64,000 bases of DNA from Allopontixanthobacter sp041552775 (GTDB lineage: Bacteria > Pseudomonadota > Alphaproteobacteria > Sphingomonadales > Sphingomonadaceae), in assembly GCA_041552775.1 (NCBI GenBank), contig JBFEKH010000004.1:1-64000 (forward strand), given 5' to 3'. This document shows positions 35,837-44,628 of the stretch, piece after piece. Positions within the stretch are counted from its first letter, which is position 1, and each line of letters begins with the position of its first letter. A program made the translations under genes and the position numbers. A model generated the notes under the pieces. The model had not been told where the DNA came from and made no database searches. It saw nothing but the letters and a program-made list of their open reading frames with translations.

Positions 35837-36577
35837 ATGCCAGCGCTGACCGCCAATAAGCCGCCGGAATCCCGCGCGGCTGCCTTTACCGGCCACGCAT
35901 TGCGCAAGACCTACATCACCGGCGAAACCGAGGTTCACGCTTTGCGCGGGGTGGATTTGGAAATCCATGCGGGCGAGGTACTGGTCCTGCTGGGGCCATC
36001 GGGCAGCGGGAAATCGACCTTGCTCAATATCATCGGCGGACTGGACCGGCCGACTGCGGGCCAATTGTGGTATCAGGATACCGAGCTCACGGCGCTGGAC
36101 GATCCGGATCTGACCCGGTTTCGGCGGGCTAATATCGGTTTTATCTTTCAGTTCTACAACCTTATCCCCAGCTTGACGGCGGAAGAAAATGTCCGGTTGG
36201 TCACGGACATATCAGACGATCCGATGCCGCCAGCAGAGGCACTGGAACTGGTCGGGCTGAGCCAGCGGCGCCAGCATTTTCCGGCGCAGCTTTCCGGCGG
36301 GGAGCAACAGCGCGTAGCGGTCGCCCGCGCGATCGCCAAACGGCCCGGCGTGCTGCTGTGCGACGAGCCGACCGGCGCGCTCGACAGCGTCACCGGGGTC
36401 AAGGTGCTGGAAACGCTGGCCAACGCCAATAGCGAGCTAGGGACCACGCTGATCCTGATTACGCATAATGCAGGGATCGCGGCGATGTCCGACCGGGTGT
36501 TCAACTTCCTGGACGGCCAGATCGCCTCAATTGAGGTCAATCCGCACCGGGTCCCGGCATCGGGACTGGTCTGGTGA
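35837..36577 (+). CDS. ABC transporter ATP-binding protein (LolD/MacB class)
   Basis: 246 residues from ATG 35837 (MPALTANKPPES). A TTG at 35795 has AAGGA six bases before it and would add 14 residues, but it falls within a putative operator. Walker A GPSGSGKST, Q-loop FIFQFYNLI, signature LSGGEQQRVAVARA, Walker B LLCDEPTGALD and H-loop ITHN are intact. It is the energy subunit for the permease encoded downstream, whose GTG overlaps its stop. Confidence 0.9.
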   Translation: MPALTANKPPESRAAAFTGHALRKTYITGETEVHALRGVDLEIHAGEVLVLLGPSGSGKSTLLNIIGGLDRPTAGQLWYQDTELTALDDPDLTRFRRANIGFIFQFYNLIPSLTAEENVRLVTDISDDPMPPAEALELVGLSQRRQHFPAQLSGGEQQRVAVARAIAKRPGVLLCDEPTGALDSVTGVKVLETLANANSELGTTLILITHNAGIAAMSDRVFNFLDGQIASIEVNPHRVPASGLVW

Positions 36578-38937
36578 GGGCGCTCGACCTCAAACTGCTG
36601 CGCGATCTGTGGCGGATGCGCGGACAGGCCTTCGCGATTGCCGTCGTCATTGGCGCCGCCATGGCCACTTTCGTGATGGCGATGGGGGTGCATCACTCGC
36701 TGACCCAGACGCGCGATGCCTATTACGACCGCAACCAGTTTGCCGATATTTTTGTGTCCCTGTCCCGCGCCCCGCGCAGCATCGTGGACCGGGTTGCGGC
36801 GCTGGACGGGGTAGCCGCAGCCGAAGGCAGGATCGAACAATTCGCTACGCTGGAATTGCCGGGCCGGATCGAACCTGCGCGCGCGATCATCAATTCGGTC
36901 CGCGATGGCGGGGTCAGCAAGCTGAACCGGCTGGTCCTGCTTCGCGGACGCGGGCCGTTCAGCGACAAGGCTGGCGAAGTTGTGATCGACAAGGCTTTCG
37001 CCGAGGCCAACGGGTTTGATATCGGCAGCCATCTGGATGCAGTAATCTATGGCCGCCGCAGCAAACTGGAGGTGGTCGGCATCGGGCTTGCCCCGGATTA
37101 TATCTGGTCCATCGCTCCAGGTGAGCTGGTCCCCGATGCCAGCAGGTTCGGCATTTTCTGGATGGGCGAAAAGGCGCTGCAGGGCATCTCCGGCAGGACC
37201 GGGGCGATCAACGCCCTATCCCTGAAAATGGAACGCGGCGCGAGCGAGCATGAAATCATCCGCCGCCTCGATGCGGTTGTGGCACCATATGGCGGCACGG
37301 GCGCGGTGGGCCGCAAGGACCAATTGTCCAACGCCTTCCTGACCAGCGAACTGGATCAGTTGGAAGCGATGACCAAGGTCATTCCGCCGATCTTCCTGCT
37401 GGTTTCCACCTTCCTGGTTTATGTCGTGCTGGGCCGGATGATCCGCACTGAACGGGAGGAAATCGGCCTGCTCAAGGCGTTCGGATACAGCAGCGCCGCA
37501 GTCGGCGGGCATTATCTCAAATTCGCATTTGCCATTGCATTGATGGGAATCGTGCTCGGTTCATCAGTGGGATGGTGGATGGGGCGTTCGATGACCGGTC
37601 AATATGCCGAATATTACCGCTTCCCTTTCCTATATTACCAGGTTTCCGCGAGCGTATTTTCATCCGGCGCGGCATTGGCGATCGGTTCGGCGGCGATCGG
37701 CGCGCTGGGCGGCGTGCGAACGGCCATAGCACTAGCCCCGGCGGTGGCGATGGCGCCGCCGCCCCCGCCAATCTACCATGCGGGCCCAGTCGAGCGTCTG
37801 GGAGAAAAGGCCGGCTTGTCTGCGGTTGGCAACATGATCGTGCGGCACATCGCGCGCTGGCCCGGCCGCTCGGCAGTGACTGTATCAGGCGTTGCGCTGT
37901 CGCTCGGCCTGCTGTTCGCCGTGCTGCAATTCATCGACGGATCGCGCGCCATGCTCGACAATTATTTCTTCCGCGCCCAGCGCCAGGACATCACCGTCAG
38001 CTTCATCGAGCCGCGCAACGAAAAAATCCTGACCGAACTGGCATCCATGCCGGGGGTGATCCGGGTCGAACCATCCCGCGCGGTCCCGGCAATACTGCGC
38101 CATGGCCAGCGATCCGAACGGGTGGCAATCGAGTCAGCGGACCGTGACAACCGCCTGACCGCGCGGGTCGATGCCAATGGTTTCGAAGTCCCGCTGCCGA
38201 CTGCGGGCCTGATGCTCAGCCTGCCCTTGGCCAAACAATTGGATCTTTCGCCGGGCGACCGGGTGGAAGTGCGGTTGCTGGGTGGCCGCCAGACCGATAT
38301 GACCATGACAGTCGCCAGCACGATCGATGAACTGATCGGTACCCGTGCCTATGCACGGAGCGATACGCTGTTCCGGCTGACACGCGATGCGGCGCCGGTT
38401 GGCAGCGCACAATTGCTGATCGATCCGGCCTATCGCAATGAAATCATCACCGATCTGGCCAACATGCCGGAGGTGTTGGGCGTCACCGAACGCGATACGG
38501 CGATGGCATTGTTCCAGCAGATTATCGACGAAAACATCATGTCTATGATGGGGTTTTACATATCCTTCGCCTCGGCCATCGCCGTCGGTGTGGTGTATAA
38601 CAGCGCGCGTATCCTGTTTTCCGAACGCGCACATGAACTCGCGACATTGCGAGTGCTGGGCTATTTTCGCAGCGAGGTCGGGATCGTGCTGCTGGGCGAG
38701 GTCGCGCTGCTGGTGGTGCTGGCGGTACCCGTGGGCTGCCTGACCGGATATTGGCTGGCGCAGCTGATGGTTTCGATGTTCAGTTCGGACCTGTTTCGCC
38801 TGCCTTTCGCGCCCGAGCGGTCAAGTTACGGGATTGCCATTGTCGTCATACTGCTGGCGGCCGCGGCGACTGCGCTGATCGTTGCGCGGCGCGTTGCCCG
38901 GCTCGACATGGTGCGCGTATTGAAGGCGCGCGACTGA
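36574..38937 (+). CDS. FtsX-type ABC transporter permease, duplicated domains
   Basis: 787 residues from GTG 36574. A first membrane helix (AFAIAVVIGAAMATFVMAMG) and a periplasmic domain are followed by three helices near 265-395 with MIRTEREEIGLLKAFGYSS as coupling loop. The arrangement repeats from SAVTVSGVALSLGLLFAVL near 430 to a C-terminal bundle with FSERAHELATLRVLGYFRSE. This two-fold FtsX layout suits lipid, lipoprotein or peptide export of the DevC/LolCE-like class. Coupled to the ATPase gene upstream and the adaptor gene downstream. Confidence 0.9.
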   Translation: MRALDLKLLRDLWRMRGQAFAIAVVIGAAMATFVMAMGVHHSLTQTRDAYYDRNQFADIFVSLSRAPRSIVDRVAALDGVAAAEGRIEQFATLELPGRIEPARAIINSVRDGGVSKLNRLVLLRGRGPFSDKAGEVVIDKAFAEANGFDIGSHLDAVIYGRRSKLEVVGIGLAPDYIWSIAPGELVPDASRFGIFWMGEKALQGISGRTGAINALSLKMERGASEHEIIRRLDAVVAPYGGTGAVGRKDQLSNAFLTSELDQLEAMTKVIPPIFLLVSTFLVYVVLGRMIRTEREEIGLLKAFGYSSAAVGGHYLKFAFAIALMGIVLGSSVGWWMGRSMTGQYAEYYRFPFLYYQVSASVFSSGAALAIGSAAIGALGGVRTAIALAPAVAMAPPPPPIYHAGPVERLGEKAGLSAVGNMIVRHIARWPGRSAVTVSGVALSLGLLFAVLQFIDGSRAMLDNYFFRAQRQDITVSFIEPRNEKILTELASMPGVIRVEPSRAVPAILRHGQRSERVAIESADRDNRLTARVDANGFEVPLPTAGLMLSLPLAKQLDLSPGDRVEVRLLGGRQTDMTMTVASTIDELIGTRAYARSDTLFRLTRDAAPVGSAQLLIDPAYRNEIITDLANMPEVLGVTERDTAMALFQQIIDENIMSMMGFYISFASAIAVGVVYNSARILFSERAHELATLRVLGYFRSEVGIVLLGEVALLVVLAVPVGCLTGYWLAQLMVSMFSSDLFRLPFAPERSSYGIAIVVILLAAAATALIVARRVARLDMVRVLKARD

Positions 38938-40103
38938 TGTGGAACCGGATAAAAAGCTGGCGTTGGGCCATCGCGATTGCCGCCCTGCTGCTGGCCGGGA
39001 TCGGTTACACCTTCTGGCCCGAGGCAGAACCGGTTGATCTGGGCACCGTGACCCAGGGCCCGATGTCGGTCGGCGTTACCGATGACGGCGTTACCCGGGT
39101 CCGCGAACTTTACACCGTGACCGCACCGGTCACCGGCTATGTCTCCCGGATTGAACTTGAACCGGGTGATAGGGTGGTCGCGGGCGAAACAGTCATTGCG
39201 CGGATGGCGGGCACCCCCTCGCAGCCGCTAGACCAGCGGAGCCGCGCGGAATTGCGCAATGCCGTCCGCGCATCGCGTGCTGCCGAAACAAGCGCTGCAG
39301 CGGCGCTGCGCCTGGCGGAAGACAATCTGAGCCGGGCCGAAGCGCTTGCGACGCGGGGTTTCCTGTCCCGATCCGATCTCGGAGCGCGCCGCACCAGCGC
39401 CGCCACCAGTCGGGCCGATCTGGTCCGCATCCGCGCAGAAACACAAAGGTTGCAGAGCATGCTGTCCGAACCCGCCTCGCAGGGGTTACCTTCTGGCGGC
39501 GTCGTGGTGGTCCGTTCCCCCGAAAGCGGCGCGGTGCTGCGGCGCATAACCGAAAGCGAAGGCGTGGTGGCACAAGGATCACCGCTGGTGGAAATCGGTG
39601 ACCCTGCGCAAATAGAGGTGGTGGCCGACATGCTTTCTCGCGAAGCGGCGCAGATCAGGCCGGGCGATCTGGTCGAAATCACCCGCTGGGGCGGCGATGG
39701 CGCACTGCTGGGCCGGGTGCGCACCGTCGAACCGTTTGGCATCCTCAAGGTGTCGGCACTCGGCATCGAGGAACAGCGGGTTAATGTCCTCATCGACTTC
39801 GCACAGCAGGCCATGCCGCAGGCCGCGCGGTTGGGCCATGGATACCAGGTCGATGCAACCGTTATCCTGTGGCGCGATGCGAATGCCATCCGGGTGCCCG
39901 TTGGTGCCTTGTTCCGCGGCGAAGATGGCAGTTGGAACGTGTTCGAAATGGTAAATGGCCGCGCACGGCTTCGCTCGGTCGAGATCGGCCACCTCAACGA
40001 AGATTTTGGCGAAGTGACCGGCGGCCTGACCAAGGGCGCTCAGGTTATCCTCAACCCGTCCAGCTCGATTCAGGAAGGCACCCGCGTCCAGAAACGCGGC
40101 TAG
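38937..40103 (+). CDS. HlyD/MacA-type periplasmic adaptor
   Basis: 388 residues from ATG 38937, overlapping the permease stop (TGATG). One N-terminal membrane anchor (WAIAIAALLLAGIGYTFW) is followed by a lipoyl half (VTAPVTGYVSRIELEPGDRVVAGETV), a short alpha-hairpin, a second half (VVVRSPESGAVLRRITESEG) and a beta-barrel (ANAIRVPVGALFRGEDG). It would complete a tripartite exporter with an outer-membrane channel encoded elsewhere, since none is next to it. Confidence 0.88.
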   Translation: MWNRIKSWRWAIAIAALLLAGIGYTFWPEAEPVDLGTVTQGPMSVGVTDDGVTRVRELYTVTAPVTGYVSRIELEPGDRVVAGETVIARMAGTPSQPLDQRSRAELRNAVRASRAAETSAAAALRLAEDNLSRAEALATRGFLSRSDLGARRTSAATSRADLVRIRAETQRLQSMLSEPASQGLPSGGVVVVRSPESGAVLRRITESEGVVAQGSPLVEIGDPAQIEVVADMLSREAAQIRPGDLVEITRWGGDGALLGRVRTVEPFGILKVSALGIEEQRVNVLIDFAQQAMPQAARLGHGYQVDATVILWRDANAIRVPVGALFRGEDGSWNVFEMVNGRARLRSVEIGHLNEDFGEVTGGLTKGAQVILNPSSSIQEGTRVQKRG

Positions 40104-40129
40104 AGCGCGGCAGGCGGCCCGAACGGCGG

Positions 40130-40720
40130 CTATTGGTCGCCGGGATATTCGATCCGTGGTCCGATCCGTTCGATGACCTCCCGCGCGCTGAATGCGCGCA
40201 CGTTACTGTTGGGCGTTTCCCCGCTTCCCAGACGGATTTCCGCCATGGCTTCGAATCGATCCACTTCGCGGACATTGACGTGATCGGTCCAGAAAGAGTG
40301 GCCGTAATAGGGATACCAGCTGCGCCAGCCGTACGGACCGTAATAGCGCCACGATGGCCGCCAATACCCGTAATAGGTGCCAAACCAGGGGTCGTAGAAT
40401 GGATCGCGCCGGACCTGGCGTTCGACTTCATGTTCGACCACGCGGTCTTCGATCACAAACCAGTCCATGCCCTGCTCCAGCGTCAGCTCCGCCGCGCGGA
40501 ACAGCAAGTAGCTTTCCACCTTTTCACGTGAAGTCAGGGTGTTGCCCGCGAATTTGACCCGGTACCGGTCTTCGCTGATCCGCTCGTCAGAATAACCGCC
40601 GGAAATCTTGTTGGCTGACGAAAGCGGTTGGTACGGAGTGCTGCGATATGCGCACCCGGTCATCACAAGCGTTGTGGCGATTAGCGCTGCGATTACGGTC
40701 TTGTGGAAGATACGCTCCAT
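40130..40720 (-). CDS. CC0125/CC1285-type lipoprotein
   Basis: 196 residues from ATG 40720, preceded by AGGAG nine bases upstream. A signal peptide ends in the lipobox LVMTGC. The conserved core YRVKFAGNTLTSREKVESY and LLFRAAELTLEQGMDWFVI is the hallmark of this alphaproteobacterial lipoprotein family. A central Tyr/Trp/Gly-rich segment (YYGYWRPSWRYYGPYGW) follows. Function is unknown and envelope location is expected. It ends 26 bp from the convergent adaptor gene. Confidence 0.8.
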   Translation of the reverse strand: MERIFHKTVIAALIATTLVMTGCAYRSTPYQPLSSANKISGGYSDERISEDRYRVKFAGNTLTSREKVESYLLFRAAELTLEQGMDWFVIEDRVVEHEVERQVRRDPFYDPWFGTYYGYWRPSWRYYGPYGWRSWYPYYGHSFWTDHVNVREVDRFEAMAEIRLGSGETPNSNVRAFSAREVIERIGPRIEYPGDQ

Positions 40721-40817
40721 GTGAAATCTCCTGCTGGGCTCCAATCCTTGGATGATTTCAGCCCGACATCATGTCCGCGTTCCATAAGTATTGTTCCGGT
40801 TTCGGTTTGACGCCGGT

Positions 40818-41420
40818 TCATTGCTGACGGAAGATTTTCTCCACCAGCATATGGACCGGATCGCCCTGATCGGTGCGGACCGTAAATCCCATTTCCCGCT
40901 CCAACTGCAACGCATCCGTCTGGCTGGCGCTCTGGAGCGAATAGATCCGCCGCACCCCCATGGCCGCGGCGTAATTGGCCGCATGGTCAAGCAGTACCCA
41001 GCTGATTCCCTTGTTCTTGGCATCTTCGCGGGTACACATGGCGAATTCGGCGGAATCGAAATCCTTGTCAGCTACCAGCATGGCAGTCGCCAGAATTTCT
41101 CCGCTTCCGCTATCCAACGCCAAAAAATCGATCGAGTAATCATCATCATCGCGCAGCATTGCGTTGATCCGGCTCTCATCGACTTTGCGGATGCCCGACA
41201 GGAACCGGAAATAGAGATCTTCCGGAGTCACTCGTTCGAAAAACCGTTCCAGCGCGTCGCGGTCATCGGCCCGCGCGGGCGTGATGGTCAGATCTACTCC
41301 GGTGCGGGTGGTTGCACTTGCAGTCCAGCCTTCTTCGGCTTCGCGATTTGAAAAACGCCGGGGCGGCATGCCGGGTTCTGCGGAAGACGCCTGGCGCTGT
41401 GTGGATCTGGTGTCGGTCAT
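40818..41420 (-). CDS. GNAT-family acetyltransferase, stress-island type
   Basis: 200 residues from ATG 41420 (MTDTRSTQRQ), with GAAGGGA ten bases upstream; ATG 41426 in the same frame is an alternative. A disordered N-terminus of about 45 residues precedes the GNAT domain. LTITPARADDRDALERFFERVTPEDLYFRF resembles the acetyltransferase part of cAMP-regulated Pat enzymes. The acetyl-CoA loop (REDAKNKGISWVLL) is less glycine-rich than usual. No cyclic nucleotide domain is fused. Protein lysine acetylation is possible but not shown. Confidence 0.75.
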   Translation of the reverse strand: MTDTRSTQRQASSAEPGMPPRRFSNREAEEGWTASATTRTGVDLTITPARADDRDALERFFERVTPEDLYFRFLSGIRKVDESRINAMLRDDDDYSIDFLALDSGSGEILATAMLVADKDFDSAEFAMCTREDAKNKGISWVLLDHAANYAAAMGVRRIYSLQSASQTDALQLEREMGFTVRTDQGDPVHMLVEKIFRQQ

Positions 41421-41475
41421 GGGCATACATCCCTTCAAAAGAGGTCATGTCTGCGCCGGAGGGCGCAACCGGGCC

Positions 41476-41493
41476 ATCCGTAGACTTCCTTAA
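41476..41493. promoter_or_regulatory. Island-type 18-bp inverted repeat, copy 4 (degenerate)
   Basis: ATCCG-TAGACTTC-CTTAA, centred about 64 bp before the GNAT gene start on the minus strand. Both arms deviate from YTACG/CGTAR, so this is a weak member of the set. Confidence 0.25.
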
Positions 41494-41533
41494 AGAGGGC
41501 GCTCGCACTCGCAGGAAGCCCGCCTGAGGCCAG

Positions 41534-41551
41534 CTACGTGTGTTCCCGTAT
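41534..41551. promoter_or_regulatory. Island-type 18-bp inverted repeat, copy 5
   Basis: CTACG-TGTGTTCC-CGTAT, both TACG/CGTA arms perfect. It lies in the divergent gap between the GNAT gene and the beta-CASP nuclease gene, centred about 139 bp before the latter. Confidence 0.5.
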
Positions 41552-41681
41552 CTCGGCAGGAAAACGGCCAAGCTACCCTGCTTTTTTGCCAGGGCCCGCC
41601 GAAGGGGAATACGATGAATAATGAACGGTCTGAACAGGATCATCCGACCGGTCGGTCCAACGCGGCGCGGCCGGCAGCGCT

Positions 41682-43286
41682 ATGACAAAAACGCTGTCAC
41701 TCACTTTTCACGGTGCCGCGCGCACTGTAACCGGTTCCTGCATGCGGTTCGCCCATGAAGGCACGCAAATACTCGTCGATTGCGGGTTATTCCAGGGGTC
41801 CCGATCACTGGAAATGCTCAACGCCCAGAACTTCGAATTCGACCCGGCGAAGATCGACGCTGTGGTCCTGACCCATGCCCATATCGATCACAGCGGGCTG
41901 CTTCCCAAACTTGTCGCGAGGGGTTTCAAGGGCAGGATCTGGTGCACCCGCCCAACCGCAGATCTGCTAGAATACATGCTCGCGGATTCGGGGCGAATTC
42001 ACGAAGCTGATACCCAGCGTCGCAACCGGCGGCGCGACCGTGCGGGCGATGCACCGTTCGATCCCATCTACACCGAAGAAGACGCAATGAAGGCATGGCG
42101 CCAATGCCAGCTGGCCGAGCTCGAAGACTGGTTCGAACCCGCGACAGGATTTCGTGCCCGGCTCTGGAATGCAGGACATATCCTGGGGTCAGCATCGGCC
42201 GAGCTGGAATGTGGCGGCGTCAGGGTAATGTGTTCAGGCGATCTCGGCCCTGAAAACAAGGCCTTCTACCATGACCCTGCCGGGCCGACCGGTTTCGATT
42301 ACGTCATCTGCGAATCCACCTATGGCGACCGGAAGCGCGATAAGATCGCGCTGGAGGAGCGTCGGAAGTTACTCGAAGCCGAAGTGCGTAGTGCGATCCT
42401 GCGCGGCGGCAATCTGGTCATTCCCACCTTCGCCCTCGAACGAACGCAGGAATTGCTGCTCGACCTCGCCAATCTGTCGCGGTCCGGAGCGTTGTCAGGC
42501 GTTTCGATCTTCGTCGATTCCCCTCTCGCCAATCGGGTGACTAGCGTCTTCGAACGCTATGCAGCCCAATTGGAGGATACTGGCGGGGAAAACGTCTTTG
42601 ATGATCCGGCCATCCATTTTGTCGATGATGTCGCGCAATCCATCCGCCTGAATTCCGTGTCCGGGGCAATTATCCTGGCCGCTTCCGGGATGTGCGAAGG
42701 CGGGCGGATCCGGCATCATCTGACCCATAATCTTCACCGGATCAATTCGACGATCCTGTTTGTGGGCTTTCAGGCGCAAGGTACCTTGGGCCGGGTGATC
42801 CTGGAGGGAGCCGAGACGGTCCGCATATCGGGAACCGACGTCAGGGTGCGGGCGCAGATCAGGCGGATCGACAGCTATTCCGCACATGCAGACCAGGGCG
42901 AGTTGATCGAATGGATCGGGGAACGCCAGCCGATCGCCGGCAGTCTGCTGCTGACCCACGGCGAGAGCGAAGCTATCGAAACCATGCGGCGTGAACTGCA
43001 AAGGATCAGCCCGGAACTCTCGGTTCGCGTCCCCGAAATCGGCGAAACCTACGCCCTGTCACCCGCCAAACCGGCCAAACGCACCGCGACCGGACGGACC
43101 GATGTCCAGCAGGCAATCGGCCAGGATTGGCAGAACAGCTGCGCCCGTTTCACGACCGGCCTGAAACAGGAACTCGCCCGGATACAAAGCAACAAGCGAC
43201 GGCAGGAAGCCATAGAGGAAATGCGCCGGGTGCTCGAATCCTACACCGATTTCAAACGCGGCAAGCAGAATAATGCCGGGCCTTGA
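41682..43286 (+). CDS. Metallo-beta-lactamase/beta-CASP RNA-processing-type nuclease
   Basis: 534 residues. THAHIDHSG (HxHxDH at residues 65-70) binds two zinc ions. GHILGSASAELE, CSGDLG and CESTYGDR are further metal and CPSF73/Ysh1-family signatures. Beta-CASP motifs include VIPTFALERTQELL, ASGMCEGGRIRHHL and the C-terminal SYSAHADQGEL. These define the bacterial YSH1/RNA-specificity-factor group. Expected activity is endo- and 5' exonuclease on RNA. A Lys/Arg-rich tail follows. The next gene begins within its last five codons. Confidence 0.9.
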   Translation: MTKTLSLTFHGAARTVTGSCMRFAHEGTQILVDCGLFQGSRSLEMLNAQNFEFDPAKIDAVVLTHAHIDHSGLLPKLVARGFKGRIWCTRPTADLLEYMLADSGRIHEADTQRRNRRRDRAGDAPFDPIYTEEDAMKAWRQCQLAELEDWFEPATGFRARLWNAGHILGSASAELECGGVRVMCSGDLGPENKAFYHDPAGPTGFDYVICESTYGDRKRDKIALEERRKLLEAEVRSAILRGGNLVIPTFALERTQELLLDLANLSRSGALSGVSIFVDSPLANRVTSVFERYAAQLEDTGGENVFDDPAIHFVDDVAQSIRLNSVSGAIILAASGMCEGGRIRHHLTHNLHRINSTILFVGFQAQGTLGRVILEGAETVRISGTDVRVRAQIRRIDSYSAHADQGELIEWIGERQPIAGSLLLTHGESEAIETMRRELQRISPELSVRVPEIGETYALSPAKPAKRTATGRTDVQQAIGQDWQNSCARFTTGLKQELARIQSNKRRQEAIEEMRRVLESYTDFKRGKQNNAGP

Positions 43287-44052
43287 GTTGGATGCACGGC
43301 TGCAGCGCACCGATGCAGAAGTATTGAGCCGCGGTCTGGCCAGTCTGGAAGTGATCGATCTTCACAAATCCTTTCGCAAACAGCCTGCGCTCAGCGGCCT
43401 GTCGCTCCGTGTCAGGCAAGGCGAAATCGTCGGCCTCTTCGGGCGCGACGGGGCGGGAAAGACCGTGGCATTCTATTGTATCCTCGGCCTACTGAAGCCC
43501 GATTCCGGCCGTATCATGCTGCGCGGCAAGGACATTTCCCGCCTGCCGTTTTACCGCCGCGCGATTTTGGGACTTGGCTACTTGCCGGAACAGCCATCCG
43601 TCTTCCGGGGCATGACCGTCGAACAAAACGTCATGGCAATGCTGGAAATCGAGGAACCAGATCGCGATATTCGCCAACAGCGCCTCGATGAATTGTTGCG
43701 CGACCTGAACATTGCGCATTTACGCGGTGCACGCGCCACATCCCTGTCGGGCGGCGAACGCAGGCGGTGCGAAGTTGCCCGGGCACTGGCTCTCAATCCG
43801 GTAATCATGGTGCTTGATGAACCGTTCGCGGGTATCGATCCGCTGACCATCGCCAGCATCAAGCAGTTGATCCTCGAAATGAAGCGCCGCGGCATCGGCA
43901 TCCTGCTGACCGATCAGAATGTCCCCGAAATGCTTGTACTGATCGACCGGGCATGCGTCATAGACCGGGGAACCGTGATTTTCGAAGGGCCGCCGGACAA
44001 GATGCTGCACGATCCGTTCGTCATTCAGTCATATCTCGGGAACGAACACTAA
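43273..44052 (+). CDS. LptB-like ABC ATPase
   Basis: 259 residues. The closest pattern is the LPS-transport ATPase LptB: GYLPEQPSVFRGMTVEQNV, LSGGERRRCEVARAL, VLDEPFAGIDP and LLTDQNVPEML with the switch region. Odd points are Walker A GRDGAGKTV (LptB has GPNGAGKTT) and a 25-residue N-terminal extension. No LptA/C/F/G partner is nearby. It overlaps the nuclease gene by 14 bases and is most likely a paralogue of the housekeeping lptB with an island-specific partner. Confidence 0.82.
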   Translation: MPGLELDARLQRTDAEVLSRGLASLEVIDLHKSFRKQPALSGLSLRVRQGEIVGLFGRDGAGKTVAFYCILGLLKPDSGRIMLRGKDISRLPFYRRAILGLGYLPEQPSVFRGMTVEQNVMAMLEIEEPDRDIRQQRLDELLRDLNIAHLRGARATSLSGGERRRCEVARALALNPVIMVLDEPFAGIDPLTIASIKQLILEMKRRGIGILLTDQNVPEMLVLIDRACVIDRGTVIFEGPPDKMLHDPFVIQSYLGNEH

Positions 44053-44061
44053 TCATGGGAC

Positions 44062-44078
44062 CGGTTGAGGAACAACCG
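44062..44078. terminator. Hairpin between convergent genes
   Basis: CGGTTG-AGGAA-CAACCG, a perfect 6-bp stem in the 31-bp gap between the LptB-like gene (plus) and the DUF2267 gene (minus). Position suggests a bidirectional terminator. No T-tract follows on either side. Confidence 0.45.
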
Positions 44079-44083
44079 ACCGA

Positions 44084-44527
44084 TCAGCCGCCGGACTTTT
44101 CCGGCTCCAGCCACAGATCGCGAATTCCTTTGGGCAGCGACTGGTACACCTTGTCAATCTGGCCAACCGAAATATGGCGGTCCAGCACGCCAAAGACCGC
44201 ATCGATTGCATCGCCCGGCGCGACTGGCCGGCTGCCGGCCAGTCCTTCGGACACCTGCTGCTTGAATTGATCCGCCGTGTGCCAATTGGCAGGCAGCTTT
44301 GAAGGATCGAACCGATCATAATAGGTCCCGCGAACCAGCAGCGGCAATTGCGCGCCTAGATGGGCGGCAAGCTCCACCGGAAGCCGGTCACGCAGGGTTT
44401 GCAGGACTGTGGACAGGACTTTCCACGCCAGCGCGCGGTCCGGTCCGATCCGATCCATGATCTCGTCCAGCCAGATGTGGGTTGATTGCAGGGTCCTGTC
44501 GAAGACTTCGAGTCCCGTAGTGCTCAT
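44084..44527 (-). CDS. DUF2267-family protein
   Basis: 147 residues from ATG 44527 (MSTTGLEVFDRTLQST), with AAAGGAA eight bases upstream. HIWLDEIMDRIGPDRALAWKVLSTVLQTLRDRLPVELAAHLGAQLPLL is the defining pattern of DUF2267, but the second repeat is shorter. Function is unknown; members are frequent beside universal stress proteins. A variant of the island inverted repeat with a 7-base spacer lies upstream at 44592-44608. Confidence 0.85.
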   Translation of the reverse strand: MSTTGLEVFDRTLQSTHIWLDEIMDRIGPDRALAWKVLSTVLQTLRDRLPVELAAHLGAQLPLLVRGTYYDRFDPSKLPANWHTADQFKQQVSEGLAGSRPVAPGDAIDAVFGVLDRHISVGQIDKVYQSLPKGIRDLWLEPEKSGG

Positions 44528-44591
44528 CACAATTCCTTTCCTGACATGTTTTTTGCACTGCCAGAATTACCTTGCCATCCCGCACGCCACA

Positions 44592-44608
44592 CTACGGGAA
44601 TACCGAAA
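44592..44608. promoter_or_regulatory. Island-type inverted repeat, 7-base spacer variant
   Basis: CTACG-GGAATAC-CGAAA, centred about 73 bp before the DUF2267 start. The spacer is one base shorter than in the other copies and the right arm has two changes. Confidence 0.28.
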
Positions 44609-44628
44609 GTGCGCGGAGGGCTGCTGGG

